From positions 62,001-126,000 of the forward strand of contig JASCPH010000001.1 of the NCBI GenBank assembly GCA_029959545.1: a stretch of DNA of 64,000 bases, in the 5' to 3' direction. Below, one piece after another: positions 24,192 through 32,669 of this stretch. Under the pieces are notes generated by a model. The model saw only the letters and a list, made by a program, of their open reading frames with translations, had not been told where the DNA came from and searched no databases. Both the position numbers and the translations under genes were made by a program. Within the stretch, counting starts at the first letter, position 1. Each line of letters starts with the position of its first letter. Source of the stretch: Microbacteriaceae bacterium PS02066. Its GTDB lineage: Bacteria; Actinomycetota; Actinomycetes; Actinomycetales; Microbacteriaceae.

Positions 24192-25196
24192 TCAGTCGGT
24201 GAGGGTGGCGAGGAGGCCGCGGACGCGGCCCTCGATGTCCTGGCGGATCGCTTCGACGCCCTCGGGCGAGGCCAGCGCAGGATCGCCCACGGCCCAGTCC
24301 TCATAGCGGACGCCGGGGATGATCGGGCAGACGTCGCCGCAGCCCATCGTGACCACCACGTCTGCGGCGCGCACCGCGTCGTCGGTGAGCGGCTTCGGGA
24401 ACGCCGTCTCGGCCTCCTGCGCGCCCTCGATCTCGGTGAGCAGCGAGCGCACGTGCGGGTGCACGTCCGACGCCGGGGCGGATCCTGCGGAGCGTGCGAC
24501 GACGCGGCCGTCGGCGAGCTGGTTGACGATCGCGGCGGCGAGCTGGGAGCGGCCCGCGTTCTGCACGCAGACGAACAACACCTGCGGCACCCCGGCCGAG
24601 CGGTCCCGCGTCAGGTCGGCGAGGCGCTGCCGGGCGAACCGCTCGGTCAGCGGGATCATGTGCGCCGTCAGCTTCGCCGAACGCACCAGGCCGGCGTAGG
24701 ACTCGCGCACGATCGCGATCACGAGGTCCCGGTTCAGCCCGGCCAGCTCGTCCGCGAGCTCCTCCGCGAGCCTGGTGACTCGGGCGTCCATCTGCTGCAG
24801 GGCCGCGGTCCGTGCCGCGGTGTCTTCGGGGTCGTCGGTGACGGCCGCGGCGGGAGCGAACGCGTCGAGGAGGGCTGCGACGGCGCGCTGTTTGCCCGGG
24901 GCGATGCGGTAGTAGACCCAGGTGCCGCGGCGCTCGGACAGCAGCATCCCGGTCTCCTTCAACACCTTCAAGTGGTGCGAAACGGTCGGCTGCGACACCT
25001 CGGCGAGGTCCGCGAGGTCGCACACGCAGGACTCGCCGCGCGGGTCGGTCGCGATCGCGGAGAGCATCCGCAGCCGCAGCGGGTCAGCGAGCGCTTTCAG
25101 TGCCCCGGCCACGGTCGTGGCGGCCTCGGTGCCGATCGCGTGCGCCGTGGACGGTGCGCACGCGTCGGCGTCAGAGATGACGGTCGTGTCGGTCAT
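24192..25196 (-). CDS. ArsR-ArsC fusion protein
   Basis: A 334-aa protein. Residues about 25-115 are an ArsR winged helix with the C-V-C-D-L sensor motif and S-Q-P-T-V-S-H-H-L; about 140-195 form a helical linker; about 200-330 are a low-molecular-weight-phosphatase-type arsenate reductase with C-V-Q-N-A-G-R and M-G-C-G-D-V-C. It thus joins an arsenite-sensing DNA-binding module to the enzyme that makes arsenite. Such joined proteins are known in some actinobacteria. It overlaps acr3 (ATGA) and precedes a stand-alone arsC, so this operon encodes two reductases and the island two ArsR modules. Confidence 0.88.
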   Translation of the reverse strand: MTDTTVISDADACAPSTAHAIGTEAATTVAGALKALADPLRLRMLSAIATDPRGESCVCDLADLAEVSQPTVSHHLKVLKETGMLLSERRGTWVYYRIAPGKQRAVAALLDAFAPAAAVTDDPEDTAARTAALQQMDARVTRLAEELADELAGLNRDLVIAIVRESYAGLVRSAKLTAHMIPLTERFARQRLADLTRDRSAGVPQVLFVCVQNAGRSQLAAAIVNQLADGRVVARSAGSAPASDVHPHVRSLLTEIEGAQEAETAFPKPLTDDAVRAADVVVTMGCGDVCPIIPGVRYEDWAVGDPALASPEGVEAIRQDIEGRVRGLLATLTD

Positions 25197-26281
25197 GACG
25201 TCCTCGATTCGGTGGCGTAGGGATCGGTGTGGAACCAGGCCTTCGCGGCCCAGAGTGAGACGTAGACCAGGCCCACGAGCACGGGCACTTCGATGAGCGG
25301 GCCGACGACCCCGGCCAAGGCCTGGCCGGATGCCGCGCCGAAGGTGCCGATCGCGACCGCGATGGCGAGCTCGAAGTTGTTGCCCGCGGCGGTGAACGCG
25401 AGCGTCGTGGAGCGCGCGTAGCCCAGACCGAGTGCCTTGCCCAGCAGGATGCCGGCGAACCACATCAGTGCGAAGTAGACCAGCAGCGGCAGCGCGATCC
25501 TGGCGACGTCCATCGGGTGGGAGGTGACCTGTTCGCCCTGCAGGGCGAACAGCAGCACGATCGTGAACAGCAGCCCATAGAGCGCCCACGGCCCGATCCT
25601 CGGGAGGAACTTCTCCTCGTACCAGTCGCGCCCCTTGCGCTTCTCGCCGATGAACCGGGACGCGAAGCCCGCGACGAGCGGGATGCCGAGGAACACGAGC
25701 ACGTTCAAGGCGATCTGCCAGACCGAGATCTCCAGCCCCTGCGCATCCAGCCCCAGCCAGCCCGGCAGCACGGTCAGGTAGAACCAGCCCAGCACCGAGA
25801 ACATCACGACCTGGAAGACCGAGTTGATCGCGACCAGCACCGCGGTCGCCTCCCGGTCACCGCACGCGAGATCGTTCCAGATCACGACCATCGCGATGCA
25901 GCGCGCGAGACCCACGATGATCAGCCCGGTCCGGTACTCCGGCAGGTCGGGCAGGAAGATCCACGCGAGCGCGAACATCACCGCGGGCCCCACGAGCCAG
26001 TTCAGCACGAGCGAGGAGACAAGAAGCTTCTTGTCGCCCGTGACGGCGGCGACCTTGTCGTAGCGGACCTTCGCGAGCACCGGGTACATCATCACCAGCA
26101 GGCCCAGCCCGATCGGGATCGAGATCCCGCCGACCTCCATCGCAGAGAGCGCGTCAGAAAGTGCGGGCACGAAACGACCGAGCAAGAGGCCCGCGACCAT
26201 CGCGAAGCCGATCCACAGCGGAAGCCACTTGTCGAGGGTGGAGAGCCGTTTCGGGGCGGTGCGGGTCAGGGTGTCGGTCAT
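25193..26281 (-). CDS. acr3: Arsenite efflux permease Acr3
   Basis: A 362-aa membrane protein with about 10 helices. The Acr3 family Cys is present in G-L-A-R-C-I-A-M-V-V-I-W-N, along with the T-A-A-G-N-N-F-E-L block near residue 300. It exports arsenite, the product of the two ArsC modules in the same operon. Its start overlaps trxA and its end overlaps the ArsR-ArsC fusion, both with ATGA, so translation is tightly coupled. Confidence 0.93.
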   Translation of the reverse strand: MTDTLTRTAPKRLSTLDKWLPLWIGFAMVAGLLLGRFVPALSDALSAMEVGGISIPIGLGLLVMMYPVLAKVRYDKVAAVTGDKKLLVSSLVLNWLVGPAVMFALAWIFLPDLPEYRTGLIIVGLARCIAMVVIWNDLACGDREATAVLVAINSVFQVVMFSVLGWFYLTVLPGWLGLDAQGLEISVWQIALNVLVFLGIPLVAGFASRFIGEKRKGRDWYEEKFLPRIGPWALYGLLFTIVLLFALQGEQVTSHPMDVARIALPLLVYFALMWFAGILLGKALGLGYARSTTLAFTAAGNNFELAIAVAIGTFGAASGQALAGVVGPLIEVPVLVGLVYVSLWAAKAWFHTDPYATESRTS

Positions 26282-26604
26282 GCGAGCAGCTCTTCGATCT
26301 TCGCGACGTAGACGGGTTTCGGGTGCGCGCCGATCAGCACGTCCACCCGCTCTCCGTTCCGGTAGAACCCGAGGGTGGGGATCGAGGTCACGCCGGCCGC
26401 GGTCACGGTCTCGGGGTTCTGGTCGGCGTCGACCTTCACGATCTTCACCCGGCCCGCGTAGTCGCTGGCGAGCTGGTCCAGGATCGGGGCGATCGCCTTG
26501 CACGGGCCGCACCAGGTCGCCCAGATGTCGACCACGACGGGTAGCTCGGACTCGATCACCTCAGCCCGGAAAGTAGCGTCGGTGACGGGAGTGACGATGC
26601 TCAT
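26278..26604 (-). CDS. trxA: Thioredoxin in ars operon
   Basis: A 108-aa thioredoxin with the active site W-C-G-P-C and the cis-Pro loop (S-I-P-T-L). It sits between trxB and acr3 with 4-nt overlaps on both sides, so it very likely serves as dedicated electron donor for the three-Cys arsenate reductases of the operon, rather than being the general cellular thioredoxin. Confidence 0.93.
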   Translation of the reverse strand: MSIVTPVTDATFRAEVIESELPVVVDIWATWCGPCKAIAPILDQLASDYAGRVKIVKVDADQNPETVTAAGVTSIPTLGFYRNGERVDVLIGAHPKPVYVAKIEELLA

Positions 26605-27575
26605 GCGGAGACCTCCAAAGCAAGCTCAGGAACGGTGGTGGGTTCGAGGTTCGACAGGTAGTGCTGGGCGTCCTGCGCGGCCGCGCAGCCGGTGCCCGCG
26701 GCGGTGATCGCCTGCCGGTACGTGTGATCGACGAGATCCCCGGCCGCGAACACCCCGGGCAGGTTCGTCCGCGTCGACGGGTGCGCGACCCGCACATACC
26801 CGTCCGCGTCGGTGTCGACCTGCCCGGTCACGAGCTCGGAACGCGGGTCGTGCCCGATCGCGACGAACACCCCCGTCGCGTCGAGCGTGCGCTCGGCCCC
26901 GGTGACGGTGTCGCGCAGCGTGAGCCCGGTGACCTGCTCATCGCCGAGGATCGCAGCGACCTCACTGTTCCAGGCGACCTCGATCTTCGGGTCCTCCAGC
27001 ACGCGCTGCGCCATGATCCTCGACGCGCGGAACTCGTCCCGGCGGTGCACGACGGTCACCTTCGACGCGAACCGGGTGAGAAACAGGGCCTCCTCCATCG
27101 CGGAGTCCCCGCCGCCGACCACGACGATCTCCTGCTCGCGGAAGAAGAACCCGTCGCACGTCGCGCACCAGGACACTCCGTGCCCCGACAGCCGCTCTTC
27201 TTCGGAGAGGCCGAGCTTGCGGTACGCGGAACCCATCGTGAGGACCACCGCCCGCGCCCGGTACGTCGCCCCGGCTCCGGTCTCGATGGTCTTCACGTCG
27301 CCGTCGAGCTCGAGGCGGATCGCGTCGTCGTAGACGATCCGAGCGCCGAATCGCTCGGCCTGCGCCCGCATCGACTCCATCAGCTCCGGTCCCTGCACGC
27401 CATCGACGAAGCCCGGGAAGTTCTCCACCTCCGTCGTCGTCATCAACGCACCGCCCGCGGTCACCGAGCCCGCGATCACGACCGGCGCGAGACCCGCACG
27501 CGCCGCGTAGACCGCCGCCGTGTATCCGGCGGGACCGGACCCGACGATGACCAGTTCGACTTCTTGATTCGACAT
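26601..27575 (-). CDS. trxB: Thioredoxin reductase in ars operon
   Basis: A 324-aa FAD/NADPH enzyme with G-S-G-P-A-G near the N-terminus, the redox pair C-A-T-C, a second nucleotide motif [11 protein letters not shown] and the C-terminal F-A-A-G-D. It reduces the TrxA encoded next to it. First gene of the five-gene ars operon. Its upstream region repeats the ArsR operator of 19618, which supports arsenic-controlled expression. Confidence 0.93.
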   Translation of the reverse strand: MSNQEVELVIVGSGPAGYTAAVYAARAGLAPVVIAGSVTAGGALMTTTEVENFPGFVDGVQGPELMESMRAQAERFGARIVYDDAIRLELDGDVKTIETGAGATYRARAVVLTMGSAYRKLGLSEEERLSGHGVSWCATCDGFFFREQEIVVVGGGDSAMEEALFLTRFASKVTVVHRRDEFRASRIMAQRVLEDPKIEVAWNSEVAAILGDEQVTGLTLRDTVTGAERTLDATGVFVAIGHDPRSELVTGQVDTDADGYVRVAHPSTRTNLPGVFAAGDLVDHTYRQAITAAGTGCAAAQDAQHYLSNLEPTTVPELALEVSA

Positions 27576-27583
27576 GCTTCTAT

Positions 27584-27603
27584 ATTGACATCTATCGAAT
27601 CAA
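27584..27603. promoter_or_regulatory. ArsR operator, copy 2, upstream of trxB
   Basis: ATTGACATCTATCGAAT (27584-27600) matches the arsR-side operator except for small changes. In addition, TCGAATCAA (27595-27603) is the inverted copy of codons 2-4 of trxB (27564-27572), making a 9-bp inverted repeat around the promoter. Confidence 0.55.
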
Positions 27604-27750
27604 TCCGCGAGTTCGCGATGGCTTTGTCACCGGATGTTCACCTACCGTGCTCAGGCATGGCCGCCAACACCCTTCGCGCGTGAACCTCCGCATCATCGAC
27701 GAAAAAGGCGCGAAAAGTGCACTCTTCAACAATCGGACCTACCAGTAGAG

Positions 27751-28767
27751 GTGCTCGCCAGGTTCCCCCCCCCGATCTCGAGGTGTACAGCATCGACGAA
27801 GCGTTCCTCCGAGTGAGCCCGCGCATCGCCGGCGACGTGCAGGCGCTCGCGGATCTCGGCCGCGACATCCGCGACACGGTACGCCGGCTGATTGGCGTTC
27901 CGGTGTGTGGGCATCGCTGAGACTCGCGTGCTCGCGAAGCTCTCTAACCGCACCGCCAAGAAGCTCCCCGTCTTCGATGGTGTGTGCGTCTGGCCAGCCA
28001 CGCGCCCGGACTGGAGACTCTCGCTCATGAAGCGGCTGCCCGTCTCAGAGATCTGGGGGATCGCCAGCCGCCTCGAGCGGCGGCTCGTCGCAATGGGGAT
28101 CACCACGCTCGCGGATCTGACGGCCGCGGACCCTGTCCAGATCCGCAAGGCCTTTAACGTCGTCATGATGAGAATCGCGCTCGAGCTGCGCGGCATCCCC
28201 TCCATCGCCGCGGAGGAGGACCGCACAGGGAAGAAGGAGCAGCTGATCGTGTCACGCTCATTCTCGGAGAAGATCACCACGCGCGCAGGCATGTGGCAGG
28301 TGCTGTCGGTCTACGCACAGCAGGCGTCAGCTCGTTTGGTCAAGCACCAGCAGGTCGCGAAGCTTCTCACGTCGTTCGCCGGCACCTCCCACTATTCGGA
28401 GCAGCGCAGCTTCCCCTCCGTGCTCGTGAAGCTGCAGGCGCCGACTGCCGACCCAGTAGAGCTCACCCGAGCCGCGCACAGGCTGCTCCCGCTACTCGAG
28501 GACGGCACGCGGTATGCGCGAGCAGGGATCATGCTCACGGACCTACGCCCCGCTCACGTACATGAACCCCTCGCCCTGTTCCGACACCCGCACGAGGATC
28601 TCGGCATCGCCGAGCTGATCGATAAAGTGCAACGCCGAGAAGGCCGCGACCTTCTCGGACTGGGATACGCCGGTCTCCGCCCGGGGCCCGCCTGGCAGAT
28701 GAAACGGGAGATGCTCACTCGGCGGGCGACTACTCACTGGGATGAACTTGCTACCGCGCTGGCGTAG
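27751..28767 (+). pseudogene. umuC-type DNA polymerase V subunit, truncated and frameshifted
   Basis: Y-family polymerase remains. Homology starts at V-L-A-R-F, shifts frame in a run of nine C's (27765-27773), continues as D-L-E-V-Y-S-I-D-E-A-F, and shifts again near 27904 where a GT pair seems lost from a GTGTGT tract, then continues V-G-I-A-E-T-R-V-L-A-K to the end at 28767, including the thumb, little-finger and C-terminal UmuC domain. About 90 N-terminal residues, with the first catalytic Asp, are missing. Not functional as it stands. Confidence 0.8.
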
Positions 28768-28788
28768 CTCGATTGCGTGTATCCGAGG

Positions 28789-29049
28789 TCAGGAACCATA
28801 GAGGGTGGCGGCCGTGACCGAGGCCAGCACCCCGCCAGTGGCGAGAACGAACGGCCCGGCTGAGCCCGGCCCCGAATCGTCGATGTCGGGCCAGTGTCCC
28901 TCATCGGTGAAGTCCCACCGAATGAGGAGGTGGCTGGCGCCTGCGACTGGCAGGCCTAATCCGTTCGCCGAGAACGTCGAGAACTTCAGGAGCCTCTTGA
29001 GCTCTTTCCGGCGGAGGCGACCAGCCCAGACTGCCTGGTGAGCACTCAC
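28789..29049 (-). CDS. Small hypothetical protein, coupled to upstream gene
   Basis: An 86-aa open frame with a basic N-terminus (R-L-R-R-K-E-L-K-R-L-L), a central W-D-F-T-D-E-G-H-W-P-D-I-D-D and a hydrophobic C-terminal segment (about 67-83). Its GTG start overlaps the stop of the next gene upstream (GTGA), which argues that it is translated. I recognise no family. It lies in a decayed part of the island, so it could also be a gene fragment. Confidence 0.4.
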   Translation of the reverse strand: MSAHQAVWAGRLRRKELKRLLKFSTFSANGLGLPVAGASHLLIRWDFTDEGHWPDIDDSGPGSAGPFVLATGGVLASVTAATLYGS

Positions 29050-29348
29050 CCACCCTGGACCGCCGATCTCGATCTGGGCGACGGATGCATGCTTGCGCCA
29101 GACGCTATCGGCATCGGTCCAACTGGCTGAGTAAGCGAATGCGCTCTGTCCCCGTGGTGGACCCTCCGCACCCTCTCCACCTCGAACTCTCGTCCCCCCA
29201 GCAGACTCTCAGAGAGAGTGCTGTTGACGACCCCGATGTTCGCAGCGAGAAGTGCAGCTGTCGGAAACGTGTCCGGGGAGATAGCGAACGCGGTAGCGCG
29301 ATCCTTCATCGATTGGATGCGCTGCGCCGCGGTGATTCTATTGGTCAT
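29046..29348 (-). CDS. Small hypothetical protein with strong ribosome site
   Basis: A 100-aa open frame beginning M-T-N-R-I-T-A-A-Q-R-I-Q-S-M-K-D-R. GGAGGAGG lies 6 nt before the ATG, one of the best ribosome sites in this part of the window, which supports real translation. The last 30 residues are proline/serine-rich and may be out of frame relative to the ancestral protein. Coupled to the 86-aa gene by GTGA. Family not recognised. Confidence 0.4.
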   Translation of the reverse strand: MTNRITAAQRIQSMKDRATAFAISPDTFPTAALLAANIGVVNSTLSESLLGGREFEVERVRRVHHGDRAHSLTQPVGPMPIASGASMHPSPRSRSAVQGG

Positions 29349-29446
29349 GCGGTCCTCCTCCGTGGGCAGCGGGCGGCCCGCAACGGATCCAGCGGTCGCT
29401 ACATTCTGTGACGGTGAGAGCTGAGGATGCTACCCCGGACGTGGTG

Positions 29447-29929
29447 TCACTGGCCGAGCAACTCGTAGACATCTTCAGCGCTGGTCACGATCTGCGCATT
29501 GTGCTCGCGGATCAGGTGGTGGCATCCGGCGGATGCCGGGCTGTCGACGCGCCCCGGGACGGCTCCGAGCGCCCTGCCCAGCATCACCGCTGTAGTCGCG
29601 GTGGTCAGCGCGCCAGAACGATATCCAGCCTCGACCACGATGGTCGCGGCAGACGCTGCCGCGATGAGGCGGTTGCGACCGAGGAACCGCCAGCGGGTCG
29701 GGGTAGCCCCAGGAGGAACCTCGCTCGCGACCGCGCCCCCGTGCTCGACGATTCGGTCTATGAGGTCGCGGTGGCCCGCTGGGTAGGGGCGGTCGACGCC
29801 ACCCGCAAGCCAGGCGACGGTGGTCCCGCCGGCTTCCATGGCGGCACGGTGCGATGCCCCGTCGATTCCATATGCGGCTCCACTGACGATCGTCACACCG
29901 CTGCTAACCAGCTGCTCGCTGAGCGCTGC
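29447..29929 (-). pseudogene. dprA fragment (C-terminal Rossmann-fold part)
   Basis: About 160 residues of the DNA-processing protein DprA: V-S-G-A-A-Y-G-I-D-G, the Y-P-A-G-H / D-L-I region, S-E-V-P-P-G, F-L-G-R-N-R-L-I-A-A and A-G-Y-R-S-G-A-L-T-T-A. It is joined upstream to foreign sequence inside the DUF222 gene, so start and N-terminal domain are absent. It is probably a passenger fragment carried in when the island inserted or was rearranged. Confidence 0.8.
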
Positions 29930-30992
29930 ACCTGGCGCTGCGCCACCGCGCGAGCCGTCGCAGGCTCGCCGGTGGGCGGTACTGCGTGCGCCCGACCGAC
30001 AGGACGAGCCCGGTCTCGGGGTGGGTGAGCACGCGCATCCATCCCTCGGCCCCGCCGCACAGCTCGCGAGCCTTCGCGAGGGGGATGGGGCCCACTCCGT
30101 CGACGACGGCCGGGGCCTCGCTCTTGCCGAGGAGGGTGAGTGCGGGCACCGTGACCGCGACCGTGGCACGGATGCCGCACGCCTGCTCGCCGTGCTGCGG
30201 CACTTCGCCGTCGATCAGGAGGTCGGCCGCGACGTCGGCGCGTGCCTGATCGAGCGTGCGTTGCCGGTTCGCCTCGGCGCCCACGGAGCTCTCCGGGCAT
30301 TCGGATGCGGTCGGCTCTGCGGCGACAAGGGCTGCGGCGGTGCGCGTGAGGCGGTCGAAGATCGCCCCCGCCTCGACGGCCGGCAGATACACGGTGAGCC
30401 ACGCCATCCCGTCGCGATCGTCGTCGACCGCGACCCGACGCGTCTCGAGAGCCTCGCGCTGCCGCTCGGTCAGCGTGACGGCACGGGCATCGTCGACGAG
30501 ACGGCGCACGGCGTGCCGGAAGACACCGATGGGCAGGCGCATGGCAAGCTCGAGCGCGAGCGGGGCCAGCTCTTCGCGCAGCCACGGCTCGGCGCGATCA
30601 ACGGCGTCGACGAGAGCCTCGGCGTGCCTCTGGGTGATCTGCGCACGGCTCAGCGCGGTGAGGGTCTCGGGGTACCGCTCGACGAGCGCCACGGCGTGGG
30701 CGATCAGGCGGTCGGCTGCAGCCTCGGTGGCTCCGATCGCCTGCGCGAGCTCGAGGCGCAGCGACCGCTCGACGATGCCGCGATCGTGACGGCCCGCGCG
30801 CTTCGCGTCCGCGTGCGCATCGGCGCGCATCTGGGCGATCGCCCACACCTGCTCGGCGGCGAAGACGGACAGCATCGCGGAGACCTCCACGACACGATCG
30901 ACCGCGTCCTCGGGCTCGACCGGCGCCCTCTCGACAGCGCGCGCGAACGCCGCGTCGGGGTCCTCTTCGAAGAGGGGCGCATCGTTGGACAT
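29904..30992 (-). pseudogene. DUF222 (13E12-repeat) protein that lost its HNH nuclease end
   Basis: A 362-aa frame. Residues about 30-300 match the DUF222/13E12 proteins that are present in many copies in Microbacteriaceae and normally end in an HNH endonuclease domain after R-T-x-Y-R-P-P-A-S-L-R-R-L. Here that sentence is present and then the frame runs into unrelated bases and stops at 29904, so the HNH domain is gone, replaced by the dprA fragment. This marks the right edge of the insertion. The start looks leaderless (TACGGT 6 nt before the ATG). Confidence 0.75.
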
Positions 30993-31004
30993 ACCTTCAC
31001 CGTA
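30993..31004 (-). promoter_or_regulatory. Leaderless promoter -10 box of DUF222 gene
   Basis: TACGGT (30999-31004 on the minus strand) is 6 nt from the ATG at 30992. Confidence 0.45.
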
Positions 31005-31058
31005 GGGAGGGCCTCCGACATCGCGATCCTGCTCGCGACGGGTGCGGGTCGGGAAGGC

Positions 31059-31247
31059 GGCGATCGAGGCCGCGGCTACGGGCGTACTGCGATGCTCCTC
31101 GCCGAGCGGTATGTCGCCGAACGCGGCGCACGAGAGCTCGCGCTCAACGTCTTCGGTTTCAACGAGCGCGCTCGACGGCTGTACGAGTCGCTCGGCTTCG
31201 GCGCGACCGCGGTGCAGACGAGCAAGCCGGTGCAGCCGGAGTCCTGA
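31059..31247 (+). pseudogene. GNAT acetyltransferase, C-terminal fragment
   Basis: About 62 residues with the acetyl-CoA loop R-G-R-G-Y-G-R-T-A and the end N-E-R-A-R-R-L-Y-E-S-L-G-F typical of GNAT enzymes. The N-terminal half and any start are missing; the frame continues upstream only as a shadow of DUF222. Confidence 0.65.
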
Positions 31248-31250
31248 GCC

Positions 31251-32096
31251 TCAGGCGTGATCGCGCCAGGAGTGCTGCGGCGCATATCCGAGCAGGCGCT
31301 GCGCCTTCTCCGTCGAGAACAGGCTGTCGTTGACGCCGAGCTCTCCTCGCACCTCGACCCCGGGGAACACCTCGGAGACGAGCTCGGCGTTGGGTCGCGT
31401 CATGACCGTGTCGGCCGCGGCGATGAGGAAGTGGTCGAAGCCGTTCGGCGCCGTCTCGAGCGCGCGGAGCACGGCCTGCGCGCCGTCGCGGGCGTCGATG
31501 TAGCTCCACAGGTTCCACTTGCGCACTCGTGCGTCGCCGTCGAAGGAGGGGAACTCGGCGTAGTCCTCGGGCACCATGACGTTCGAGAAGCGCAGCGCCG
31601 TGATCGACAGCTCCGGATGCCACCGCACCAGCTCGATCGCCATCCGCTCCTCGAGGTGCTTGACGAGCGAGTACACCGACTCGGGGCGCGCCGGGTAGTC
31701 CTCGTCGACGGGGATGTAGGGCGGCGGGACGTCGAAGGGGAGCCCCTGCACGGTCTCGCTCGACGCCGTCACGACCCGCCGGATGCCGAGCCGCGTCGCC
31801 GCGTGCAGCACGTTGAACGACACCGTCATGTTGTTGTGGAAGACGGCCACATCCGCGCGCAGGCCCGGAGCCGGGACCGCGGCCAGGTGCACGAGCGCGT
31901 CGACGCCGTCGTGCTGGTCGTTCACCGATCCGAGCGCGTCGACGACCTGGCCGTAATCGGTGAGATCCACCTGCACGAAACCCGGCCCGCGCTCACCGAC
32001 GACGTCGAGGCCGATGACCTCGTGCCCGGCCGCTGCCAGTTCGCGAACGACCACGCGCCCGAGCTTTCCCGATGATCCCGTCACTGCGATCCGCAT
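31251..32096 (-). CDS. NAD-dependent epimerase/dehydratase (extended SDR)
   Basis: A 281-aa extended short-chain dehydrogenase: N-terminal G-S-S-G-K-L-G nucleotide loop, D-L-T-D and H-L-A-A-V, the T-A-S-S-E stretch and the catalytic Y-S-L-V-K. Likely acts on a sugar nucleotide, sugar acid or lactone; relatives include uronate dehydrogenases. ATG at 32096 is preceded by GGAG. It stands alone, convergent with the GNAT fragment. Confidence 0.82.
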   Translation of the reverse strand: MRIAVTGSSGKLGRVVVRELAAAGHEVIGLDVVGERGPGFVQVDLTDYGQVVDALGSVNDQHDGVDALVHLAAVPAPGLRADVAVFHNNMTVSFNVLHAATRLGIRRVVTASSETVQGLPFDVPPPYIPVDEDYPARPESVYSLVKHLEERMAIELVRWHPELSITALRFSNVMVPEDYAEFPSFDGDARVRKWNLWSYIDARDGAQAVLRALETAPNGFDHFLIAAADTVMTRPNAELVSEVFPGVEVRGELGVNDSLFSTEKAQRLLGYAPQHSWRDHA

Positions 32097-32210
32097 ATCT
32101 CCAGCGTCCCACAGGCGTGGACGGCTAGCGGCCGGAGCGACCGGAGGCAACCCCGTCGGGGCGTGCGGTCGGCGTGCTTAGCGTGACGCCACAACGATCG
32201 GAGGCCGCCC

Positions 32211-32669
32211 ATGTCGCGCAATGTCCGACGCATGTCCTGCACGCCCGAGGATGTCTTCGCCGTGATGGCCGACGGCTGGTTGTATCCCTCGTGGGTCGTC
32301 GGCGCCTCGCGCATGCGCTCGGTCGACGAGCGGTGGCCGGCCGAGGGATCGCTGCTGCATCATTCGTTCGGCGTCTGGCCGTTGCTGATCGACGACTCCA
32401 CCGAAGTGCGTGAGTACGACGCCCCGCGCCGCATCGTGCTTCGCGCGCGCGGTTGGCCCATGGGTGAGGCGCGCGTGCTGATCGAGGTACGCCCGAGCGA
32501 CGACGGATGCGTGGTGCGCATCACGGAGGACGCGGTCGCCGGCCCCGGAGCGTGGATCCCGCGATGGATCATGAACATGCCGCTGCACCTGCGCAACGCC
32601 GAGACCCTGCAGCGATTGGCCTTCCTGGCGGAAGGCCGGGCCGCGAAGGGGGGGATGATCGAAGAGTGA
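32211..32669 (+). CDS. SRPBCC-family protein
   Basis: A 152-aa START-like (SRPBCC/polyketide cyclase) protein with the usual opening (C-T-P-E-D-V-F-A-V) and W-P-A-E-G-S; these bind hydrophobic ligands. CGGAGG lies upstream and TAGCGT about 26 nt before the ATG. The stop overlaps the next gene's GTG (GTGA), so it is in an operon with an FAD oxidoreductase of the carotenoid-desaturase type. A shared lipid or isoprenoid substrate is possible but unproven. Confidence 0.8.
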   Translation: MSRNVRRMSCTPEDVFAVMADGWLYPSWVVGASRMRSVDERWPAEGSLLHHSFGVWPLLIDDSTEVREYDAPRRIVLRARGWPMGEARVLIEVRPSDDGCVVRITEDAVAGPGAWIPRWIMNMPLHLRNAETLQRLAFLAEGRAAKGGMIEE

